Assembly (NCBI RefSeq): GCF_034702125.1
Contig: NC_085857.1
Span: 55,744,714 to 55,808,713 of the forward strand
DNA length: 64,000 nucleotides
Direction of reading: 5' to 3'
DNA from: Engraulis encrasicolus
Lineage: Eukaryota > Chordata > Actinopteri > Clupeiformes > Engraulidae
Under the pieces are notes generated by a model, which saw nothing but the letters and a program-made list of their open reading frames with translations, was not told the origin of the DNA and did not search any database. Below, piece by piece: positions 57,141-64,000 of this stretch. Position 1 is the stretch's first letter; each line of letters opens with the position of its first letter. The position numbers and the translations under genes are program-made.

Positions 57141-57276
57141 AATTGAACTGTGAGTTGGAGGTGGAAGATTTGGAAGAGGAAGTAAACATGGAAGAAGATC
57201 CTGGTGGCATGGCTGATTTTGAAGAGGACGTTGGCTCAAGACGAGAGATAAAAATGGAAGAAGACACCAGCTCAAG
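57141..57276 (+). CDS. Gene 2, coding exon 2 (acidic N-terminal exon)
   Basis: Acceptor GTGTTATAG and donor CAAG|GTTCAA bound a frame reading LNCELEVEDL, then MEEDPGGMADFEEDV and REIKMEEDTSS. The first half aligns with gene 1 exon 2. The first ATG is at 57188. It ends in phase 2, and the split codon joins the C at 57603 to make Ser. The donor is somewhat weak, so the exon could extend to another site. Composition is strongly acidic. Confidence 0.75.
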
Positions 57277-57602
57277 GTTCAAAATCAGCTTTGTTCCAGC
57301 TACGATTAAATAATAGTTACCCCCTCTACCCCACTCAAACACAGATGTTCATGTACTGTAGCCACTTGTCATATACTGTAGCCACTTGTCAGGTACCGCC
57401 CCAACCCTCTATGGGTCTATACTAGGAAGCTGGTCCAGTAGTAAACAGGTTATCTTATAGAAGAGCCTGGAGTCCTCATTTTCTTAGATGATTTGCCTCT
57501 TAACTTAACCTGGTTTACTCCTAAACCAGCTTCTTACTATTGGTCCCACATGTGTCTATGTTCGTGTCAGCAGTTTATACTATTTTTGTATTTCTATTTT
57601 AG

Positions 57603-57760
57603 CTCAAGACAAGACATAATGAAAACGGAAGAAGGCATTTGCCCAAGATGGGAGATGAAAGTGGAGGAAGAGGCGGTTGCCATTGCTGATGGTATGACCA
57701 CAACACCTGTGGTGGATGTCAAAATAGAAGACTCAGATCATCTACATATGTATTCAACAG
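57603..57760 (+). CDS. Gene 2, coding exon 3
   Basis: A TTTCTATTTTAG acceptor and an ACAG|GTACGC donor bound a frame beginning SSRQDIMKTEEGICPRW, with a VEEEAVAIADG stretch and a KIEDSDH stretch after it. The opening repeats the SSRREIKMEED phrase of exon 2, so the two exons may have arisen by exon duplication. It ends in phase 1 (Gly split). Confidence 0.75.
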
Positions 57761-57789
57761 GTACGCTTAATTACAGACATATCACTTTT

Positions 57790-57965
57790 ATTTTTTGGCA
57801 TTTTTGGGCTTTATTTTGGATAGGATAGTGAAGACTGTCAGAAAGGGAAGTGAGTGTGGAGAGAGAGATGGGGAAGGGTTGGGAAATGACACCAGATGGC
57901 AGGATTTGAACCTGGGTGCCTCTGGGCACATAAGCCCATATGTGGGGCTTAGCCCACTGTGTTTC
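57790..57965 (-). repeat. tRNA-related SINE-like repeat
   Basis: Second copy of the repeat at 16140-16312 (GGATTTGAACCTGGGTGCC, GCATAT..TGTGGGGCTTAG). It lies immediately after gene 2 exon 3, as the other copy lies after gene 1 exon 2. Confidence 0.65.
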
Positions 57966-58138
57966 ACATTACCAGAAATATACATTTTTAGCTGCAACGC
58001 TTACTGTAATTTGGTCATAATAGTGAATATTGGTTTGTTTTGAAAATATGTGTGAAAAGATCATATTTGCCAATAGGCAGCACATTATCAATGAGTTGCA
58101 ATACCTACTCTGGCAGTTCTTTTGTGTTTGGTTTGTAG

Positions 58139-58237
58139 AGTTGAAACAGGAAGTGAAAGAAGAAGAGGGACGAAAGCCTTTTGTTGCGGACCACGTCAAA
58201 CCAGAAGACACCTGTATTCGCCCCATCGATTCCACAG
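58139..58237 (+). CDS. Gene 2, coding exon 4
   Basis: A short acidic exon bounded by GGTTTGTAG and ACAG|GTACTG. The frame reads ELKQEVKEEEGRKPF and VKPEDTCIRPIDST. It enters and leaves in phase 1, so it could be skipped without shifting the frame. ELKQEVKEEE is typical of the acidic exons in fish C2H2 genes. Confidence 0.75.
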
Positions 58238-58659
58238 GTACTGTTGCTTACTGAAACACATTTTTAAAACTATTTCACATAAAATACTGGGCTGAGACGT
58301 GGTTTAAGCAGAGATGTTCTACTAAGAAAATCTTTGGTTTAGCAATCTTTGGTTTTCAGCACAGACTTTTCTGGCCTAGACCAGTAGCAAACCGAGGGAG
58401 GCGGTATAACCAGGCCATTTGGGAAATGTTAATCGTGGGATCAGACCAAGTCTCGAACAGAGATTTGAAAGTGGATGATAATCAAGCAAATTCTACTTGG
58501 CCAATGGGATGATTGATGTCTTCACCAGCTGAATTACTGTACTGTAGTCAAAACTTGGTGGCCGTTGGGCTTACATTTAAAACCCTTTACTTTAAACTGG
58601 GGCCTATTGCACCAGAAAATGGCAACTGGTCATGACCTGATGAAGACCCAGTGTGGTTG

Positions 58660-58790
58660 ACAACGGTCGGCTGGCCTAGCCGTGGCTCAACCGGCTGGGC
58701 ACTGCACTGCCACACCGGCGACCCGGGTACGAATCCGGCCTGAGGTCATTTGCCAATCCTTCTCCGTCTCTCTCCCCACTCATTTACAGA
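58660..58790 (+). repeat. tRNA-derived SINE fragment
   Basis: CCGTGGCTCAACCGGCTGGG resembles an A box and GGGTACGAATCC a B box about 40 bp later, followed by a CTCTCTCCCCACTC phrase typical of SINE tails. Not a tRNA gene: no acceptor stem. Confidence 0.6.
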
Positions 58791-59307
58791 GAAACTCGTT
58801 GGCTAAAACTGTGCTATGGCTAGGAGGATTGGCTTGTTGTTCCAAGACTTTTGGATGAGACTACTATACAGTACGGGGAATATATTCTGGTTGCATGTAA
58901 ATAACTAAAAACTACATACTTGACCTTTTAAAGGTGGTTGTGCAGGTTAAGATTTTAAATAGTTCTCACCACTTTCCTGTTACTAGTACACATTTAAACT
59001 ATTATCCATCATAATTGGTTTTGGTGTGGTACCACAACACGTAGAATTTCATGAAACAGTGGCAGTTAATCTTTCCCCATAAAGCAGTGCATGACATCTC
59101 ATTGGGGACTGGAAACACCAAATTCTATAGGCTCTCTGCTGAGGAGGAGTTCTCAATGTTAAACGAAATGCTGTTTTGAAAATAAATGTTAATACATTGA
59201 CTCTAACACCATTTCAGAGAAGTGTTCAATGGTATACATACCTTCATGTATACATATCTTTGTGCATCTTTGCACATTTTAAGTCTGACTGGACATGTTT
59301 TCTCCAG

Positions 59308-59451
59308 CAGCAGAGATCTCTGTAACATTAAAAGAGAAGGAGGATATGATGGGGCAAGAAGAGGAGGAGGAAGAGGAAGAGGAAGATGGAGGAACGTGGC
59401 CTTCAGAGGAGCCAGCAGGGGAACCTCTCCACAATGTCCATACTCTTACAA
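59308..59451 (+). CDS. Gene 2, coding exon 5 (poly-Glu)
   Basis: The acceptor is TTTTCTCCAG with an alternative CAG three bases later (59311), so the protein may gain or lose one Ala. The frame reads AEISVTLKEKEDMMGQ, then nine consecutive Glu, then DGGTWPSEEPAGEPLHNVHTL. The donor is ACAA|GTACGT. It is phase 1 on both sides. The acidic run (GAGGAG triplets) is likely length-variable. Confidence 0.75.
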
Positions 59452-60145
59452 GTACGTTTAACCCATGTTGTGCTAAGCCCTTTTTGGGAAAGGGTGCCCT
59501 CTTCTTATTAAATCCTAAATGTATCAGCCTCCGAAGCACATACAAACATGCAATGAGTTAACAATGAGTTACATTTAAAAGCCAAGACCACCCCCTTGCA
59601 TTGTAAGTGTTCATTCAGCTCTAACATAACCACATAGTTAATAAAACAGCTTAAATTTCAAAATCCTGAAAAACCTGTATATGTGTCTCCAGGACACAAT
59701 GGGTTAAACAAGGCTTCAATCTTCTCAAAGTGTGAAAGGAAATGTCCACTATTACAAGCACACGTTCAAACATGGCTCAACAAATCATGTCTTATACTGA
59801 ATGCAAACTGCCTGTATTTGTCCAAATAAAATATTGTCAGACACTGTTTACTCGAGCAGTGGTTAACGTAAGATGTGGAGGTTCCTCTTAGGAAAACCTC
59901 TTTTAGCCGTAATGCACTATCTATGAAAGGCACTGCATTATAGAACTCAATACCATCGGACATGAGGGAATATCCCTCTCTAGCCCCCTTCCGGAGCCAG
60001 ATTAAAATGTGACTTCGAGCTCAACAAAACATGTACACACCACCAGTATAAACCCATGCATATGCAGGGAATGCACAAAGGAAATATGTGGAAAGGATTC
60101 ATCATTAAAAAAGATGTTTTTTATTGTACTTTTTTGTTATTACAG

Positions 60146-61056
60146 GTGATTCACTAAGCATGAAGCAACCCAACGACGCACGCAAATCTCCGGCGAAAAG
60201 AAGAAAAGGAAAGTGTCGCCAGTGCATAAAATGCGGCATGACATTTAAACTGAACAATTTACGGACGCATCAAAAAACTTGCGCCGGGAAGAAATTCCAG
60301 TGTGATTTGTGTGAAAAGGCCTTTGGAACGAAGAGTTCCCTCGTGAAGCACCAGAGATTCAGTCAGTGCACGGCAGCAGCAGAGACACCATATCAGTGCA
60401 CCGCAGCAGCAGAGACACCATATCAGTGCACCACATGTGGAAAGTTCTCGGGGAAAGACAGTGGAAATCAGGACGATGCCACCACAGATAAGCCGTCATG
60501 TGGATGTTCGAGGAACATTGCAGACGCCAGTCACCGGCTCGCGCACATTGCAAACTTCAGACCAATCAAGCCCAAAGTTGTTGTTCCTCAAGCTGTAGTA
60601 GCACAAACTCAAAATCTCACTTTAGTCAACCCACACAATGGTGTCGGTGCCCAGTCCGAGTCGCAGGCTCAAAACCTGACTTTCATCAACCCGGCTGACG
60701 GCGTCAGGGTTGACACCCAATCCGGATTACACATGCTGATTATTGTACCCCGAAAGGACACCGCTTTCCCTGTTGTGGCTGCTGCCGCCGCCGCAGAGAG
60801 TCCAGGTCGTTTGGTTGCCGAGGGAACCCCCAGTCGTGCTGTTGCTGAGGGCAACAGTCGTTTGGTTGCTAAGGCCCCTGGTCGTCGTTTGGTTGCCGAG
60901 GTTCCCGCGGGTCGTTCTGTTGCCGAGGTTCCTGACGGCGGCCATTCGTCAAGGCCATTGCCCATGGCCGTCTGCGACAAAGCCGAAAAGGACGTGGATT
61001 TCTTCTTGAAATTCAATTTCCTGAATTTGTCTTTCGAGCAGCAGCTCCGGGTGTTG
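60146..61056 (+). CDS. Gene 2, exon 6: two C2H2/C2HC modules, repeats, start of ZMYM1-like domain
   Basis: The exon follows TTGTTATTACAG and ends CGGGTGTTG|GTATGT in phase 0. It starts SDSLSMKQ, then a basic KSPAKRRKGK patch and two finger-like modules: CIKCGMTF..HQKTC and CDLCEKAF..HQRFSQC. In each the final His is replaced by Cys. Two 12-residue copies of CTAAAETPYQ and a broken YQCTTCGKF follow. After this come a duplicated QNLT(L/F)(V/I)NP..GV phrase and five or six RLVAE..P/R repeats. The end, DVDFFLKFNFLNLSFEQQL, looks like the segment just before the TTF-type zinc finger of ZMYM1-like proteins. Compared with gene 1 the finger array is nearly gone. Confidence 0.8.
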
Positions 61057-61523
61057 GTATGTACTGTACGTGCAGGAGTGTATAGGGCTAGATGTGTGTG
61101 TATATGTATTGTACAGGGCTGGACGGGCTGGCATAGCGGGCATTTCCCAGCGGGCTTTTTTTACATTTCTGAAAATAGGGGCCTACGAGGGTGCAGCACC
61201 CACCAGTGAGTCAGTTCTGCACCACTAATTATGAGGGGCCCATTTAAACCAAAAGTGCCCAAAAATTCAAAATAGCAATTAGCATTGAATCCTAAGAGAT
61301 GTGTTAGTCGCCTGCTGCTGATCTCATTGGATCCAATGTGAATAGCTAGCCTGGAGGTAAAACTAGCACTACCATACTCTGAGAAAGGCTGAAAATACTG
61401 GGGAAAAGTAAAACTCAATCATTTAACTCAAGGGGAGGTGAAACATGATCTTATTTCCAAAAATGGAACAGTATCGCTTTAATCTGGTCTAATCTAATCT
61501 AATTTAATATAATCTGATTTAAG

Positions 61524-61646
61524 GAGAGGGGCCGGCCGACGCCTGACGTCAGCATCACGCAGACGAAATCCACCGGAGTGCGGACGTTCAACAAGCAGCA
61601 CTTCACCAAAACAGAGTGGCTCACTGCCAGCCCCACCACCTCCAAG
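61524..61646 (+). CDS. Gene 2, exon 7: ZMYM1-like/TTF domain, first part
   Basis: Bounded by a weak acceptor (TGATTTAAG) and donor TCCAAG|GTGTGT, phase 0 both sides, 41 codons. The frame reads ERGRPTPDVSITQ, RTFNKQHFTKTEWLTAS, matching the pattern G-x-P-x-P-D..ISQ..R.F...W..WL known in ZMYM1-like and hAT-derived proteins. Those usually have a Cys soon after WL; here it is Ser, so the zinc site may be altered. Two extra copies of the exon end lie downstream in the intron. Confidence 0.75.
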
Positions 61647-61905
61647 GTGTGTGAGTGTGAGTGTGAGTGTGAGTGTGAGTGAGTGAGTGAGTGTGTGTGT
61701 GCGGTGCGCGTTTCTGTCTGTGAGTGGCTGTTCGCTAGCCCCACCACGTTGAAGGTGTGTAAAAGTGTGTGTCTCTGTGTGTGTCTCTGTGTGTGTCTCT
61801 GTGTGTGTCTCTGTGTGTGTCTCTGTGCGTCTGTGTGTGTGTGATTGGCTGACGGTCAGCCCCACCACTTCAAAGGTGACAATGGTCAAATGGTTTTATA
61901 TGATT
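61630..61905 (+). repeat. Tandem copies of the exon 7 end, donor and GT microsatellite
   Basis: The phrase TGGCT..AGCCCCACCAC..AAGGTG occurs at about 61617, 61725 and 61846, each followed by GTGTGAG or GTGTCTCT runs. Translations are EWLTASPTTSK, EWLFASPTTLK and DWLTVSPTTSK. Confidence 0.85.
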
Positions 61906-62034
61906 GTGTGTGTGTGTGACATTAACATTTTTGCCACAACAGGCCACAAGTGTTTTTTGCAATTTGATTACAATTCGAGAGGTAATGCCTTGTTGTTGTT
62001 GTTGTAAATAATAATATTATTATCATTATTACAG

Positions 62035-62080
62035 CTGTTCTGCTGGCCGTGTTTGCTGTTTGACAAGTCAATGGGCCATG
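62035..62080 (+). pseudogene. Partial duplicate of the exon 8 start
   Basis: After a TTACAG acceptor, the sequence encodes LFCWPCLLFDKS like exon 8 at 62195, then diverges into a TTA repeat. There is no donor. It could compete as a decoy acceptor. Confidence 0.75.
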
Positions 62081-62194
62081 TCTTATTATTATTATTATTA
62101 TTATTGTTATTAGTAGTAGTAGTAGTAGTATGCCTTATTCTTATTATTAATATTATAAGGTGATGCGTATTGATTATTATGAAAATTGTTACAG

Positions 62195-62335
62195 CTGTTC
62201 TGCTGGCCGTGTCTGCTGTTTGACAAGTTGGCGGGCAACCCCTGGGTCTATGGTGGTTATGCTGACATGGTGAATTTGGGCCGGGCCATTGAGAGACACG
62301 AGAAGTCCAGAGCACACATAGTGGCCACAATGAAG
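62195..62335 (+). CDS. Gene 2, exon 8: TTF-type zinc-finger core
   Basis: It follows AATTGTTACAG and ends ATGAAG|GTGATT, phase 0 both sides, 47 codons. It starts LFCWPCLLFDKLAGNPW and ends with IERHEKSRAHIVATMK. The CxxC pair and the H-x5-H pair (HEKSRAH) are the metal ligands expected in the TTF-type finger found before the hAT catalytic domain. These residues are intact. Confidence 0.85.
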
Positions 62336-62693
62336 GTGATTATTATTACTATTATTTATATTCATATTCCTATGATTATTATTAATATTAGCATTATTAC
62401 CAGGGCCCTACATTAACAATTTTCACTACCAGCCAAAAATGGCTAGTTGGTGAAATCTGGCTAGTAAGTTGGTCTTTTCTACCAGGCAAAATTAAATTTC
62501 AACAGGAATTTGGTTGGCTGGTGTTAATTTTAGAGCCCCACTACTACCCTTAATTTAGAGATTACTACTACTATTATTGTCATTGTTAAGTATTATTGTC
62601 ATTATTCATTTGTTGTTTGTTGTTCTGTATATTAATATTACTATGTTTATTACTATTAATGATACTAATATTTGTATTCCCTTGTGTATGTAG

Positions 62694-62768
62694 TTGAAGG
62701 TGTTTGGCAAGGAGAGGGTGGAGGTCCACAGGGAGGCTGAGACGCATTGCTCCCAGCAGCACGACACC
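62694..62768 (+). pseudogene. Partial duplicate of the exon 9 start
   Basis: After TGTGTATGTAG the frame reads LKVFGKERVEVHREAE..SQQHDT, matching the start of exon 9 (62832), then runs into a TTA repeat without a donor. The upstream intron phrase CCCTTGTGTATGTAG is duplicated too. Confidence 0.8.
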
Positions 62769-62831
62769 CAATTAATGTTTATTATTATTATTATTATTAA
62801 TATTATTATTGTTATTCCCTTGTGTATGTAG

Positions 62832-63116
62832 CTGAAGGTGTTTGGCAAGGAGAGGGGGGAGGTCGACCAGGAGGCTGAGCAGAGTCGCTCCAAGCAGCAC
62901 AACGCCCAGGTGTCCAAGAACAGAGAGGTGCTGAAGAGATTCATCTCCGTAGTAATATTCCTGGCCAAACAAGGGATTCCCTTTCAAAGACTCCGCGACT
63001 ACGACAGCGATGAGGATGAGGAAGAAGATGAAGAGGATGATGATGATGATGATGAGGATGGCGTGCGTAGCAGAGACAGAAGGAAAAGGTGGGCGAATGG
63101 GGATTTGTTCCTATAG
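62832..63116 (+). CDS. Gene 2, last visible exon 9: ZMYM1-like segment and acidic tail
   Basis: It starts after TGTGTATGTAG, in phase 0. The frame reads LKVFGKERGEVDQEAEQS, SKQHNAQVSKNREVLKRFI and VVIFLAKQGIPFQRLRDYD, following the order of ZMYM1-like proteins (HN..V..NR.IL..II..V.F....G.ALRG). A run of about 20 Asp/Glu residues, then a basic RDRRKR patch and a stop at 63114 follow. The catalytic hAT region does not follow in frame. The stop codon is the TAG of a TAGGGCTGCTCGATTATG phrase that looks like a hAT terminus. A donor AAAAG|GTGGGC at 63089 could bypass the stop and lead to exons beyond the window. Confidence 0.75.
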   Translation: MKVFGKERGEVDQEAEQSRSKQHNAQVSKNREVLKRFISVVIFLAKQGIPFQRLRDYDSDEDEEEDEEDDDDDDEDGVRSRDRRKRWANGDLFL

Positions 63117-63380
63117 GGCTGCTCGATTATGAGAAAAATCAAGATCACGATTCTTTATGTCAATATTGATACCACTACTGATGTGGAGTGTAGAAATATA
63201 GAGATGCGCAGACCTCTAACACACCATTAGCTTGAGCATAGAATGATACAAAAAATAGGTCATTACAAAGGACATAAATATGGAGCATTCATTTTTTATG
63301 CAAACGGAACACAGAGGTTGCAGAGTATGCTCAGAGACAGTAAGCCATTGGTAAAGATTATTGGTATGTTACAAAAGTAG
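63114..63380. repeat. hAT MITE-like left end (TAGGGCTGCTCGATTATG) and unassigned sequence
   Basis: TAGGGCTGCTCGATTATGAG is a usual hAT MITE terminus, but I cannot see a matching right end or TSD in the next 270 bp. Confidence 0.45.
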
Positions 63381-63725
63381 TAGAGATGCACCGAAATGAA
63401 TAATTGTGGCCGAAACTGAGTAGTAATTAATCATTTGGCAGAAACCGAATATTACAGTTCAGTTAAAAGTGATCAAAAGTTAGGTCTACTCTTAAATCTA
63501 CGGCTTACAATAAAATCAATGTTTATCAAAGAAAATACTGGTTATATTTGAAATCCCCAAATGTTACAGTAGAACTGAAATTAGTTTCATTAATGCCCAG
63601 TTTTAATTCGTTTTCTATTCAGCCTCTGATTCGGCCGCTCAAATGGCTTTCTGCCGAAAACTGAATGTCTTTTTTTGCGTTTTCGAACGAATATTTTCGG
63701 TTACCAAATATTCCGTGCACCCCTA
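63381..63725. mobile_element. hAT MITE (TAGAGATGCACCGA ends)
   Basis: TAGAGATGCACCGAAATG at 63381 and CCGTGCACCCCTA ending at 63725 are imperfect inverted repeats. The flanking octamers AAAAGTAG and ATAAGTAT agree at 6 of 8 positions. Interior words CCGAAAC and TTTCGG are repeated in both orientations. Non-coding. Confidence 0.75.
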
Positions 63726-64000
63726 ATAAGTATCATGGTGTCTCTGAATGTACTCTGCAACTTCTATCAGGAGTATCACCTGATCAGGAGAACCAATCAA
63801 AACTGACAAGACACGTTCAATAAAACCACCTTACACTTAAAAGCCTTTTCCCAACGATATGACTGTATAGCTGTATTGTATTTTGACAAATTTATTGAAC
63901 AGTTTTGCCAATCTCTGCCTCTGCATCTTATCCTCTTATCCACCTGCTGAACACCATTCTTACAGTAGCCTGATCAGGAAGAGGATGAGTAACCATGACA
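63726..64000. other. Unassigned DNA at the window end
   Basis: No exon or repeat boundary is supported. A continuing gene 2 exon could lie beyond the edge. Confidence 0.35.

Noticed and set aside
58660..58790. A tRNA gene
   Set aside because: A- and B-box words are present but acceptor and anticodon stems do not pair. A SINE fragment is the simpler reading.
60359..61016. Overlapping frames across gene 2 exon 6
   Set aside because: They do not preserve the splice phases and lack the finger and ZMYM1-like motifs of the chosen frame.

Overview
The window is a piece of a vertebrate nuclear genome, almost certainly a teleost fish. It has AT-rich intergenic sequence, long CA/TG, AAT and TC microsatellites, spliced host exons with GT/AG borders, a tandem-finger C2H2 zinc-finger gene, L2/CR1-type LINEs, a Tc1-like transposon with an intact transposase, and many hAT miniature elements. 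Species cannot be fixed from the sequence alone.

Two host genes, both on the plus strand, appear to be tandem paralogues. Gene 1 has a probable untranslated first exon near 13.0 kb, an acidic exon at 15975-16106 and a large terminal exon at 34649-36576 with about 17 C2H2 fingers. The phases join into a 664-residue protein. Gene 2 has a matching first exon near 42.5 kb, then coding exons at 57141, 57603, 58139, 59308, 60146, 61524, 62195 and 62832. All eight coding exons join in phase to give 649 residues. Its N-terminal acidic exon is clearly homologous to gene 1. It keeps only two short finger-like modules, then Ala/Val-rich repeats, and then a segment resembling the N-terminal TTF-type zinc finger of ZMYM1-like/hAT-transposase-derived proteins. 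This ZNF/hAT-type fusion is the most interesting gene in the window. Three consecutive exons in its 3' half have extra partial copies of their own ends, and its stop codon lies in what looks like a hAT terminus.

The rest is deeply nested mobile DNA, and many insertions can be delimited to the base by target-site duplications (TSDs). 0.39-8.16 kb: a 6-bp-TSD element (TIR CAGTCCC) holding a hAT element, an L2 LINE and, inside the LINE 3' UTR, a Tc1-like transposon. 8.8-10.2 kb: a motif-rich region with recurring CACCACCGTCAGAT. 11.16-11.82 kb: a palindromic element with an 8-bp TSD. 17.4-25.7 kb: a broken L2 copy hit by a hAT MITE and by a foldback element, then a second foldback family member. 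26.12-33.21 kb: a hAT-type element (8-bp TSD) containing a 5.6-kb foldback, which itself contains a second CAGTCCC element. 37.25-41.12 kb: a CACT-ended element carrying a LINE, a TA-TSD foldback and a hAT MITE. 43.1-48.7 kb: satellite arrays in opposite orientation flanking telomere-like tandem units and a foldback with captured coding sequence. 49.5-53.9 kb: an inverted-repeat-bounded region with DR1-like repeats and a second LINE. 54.4-57.0 kb: a hAT and a Tc1-type non-autonomous element.

No ribosomal RNA, CRISPR array or genuine tRNA gene was found. Three tRNA-like SINE fragments are present. All family assignments come from reading the sequence without database searches.
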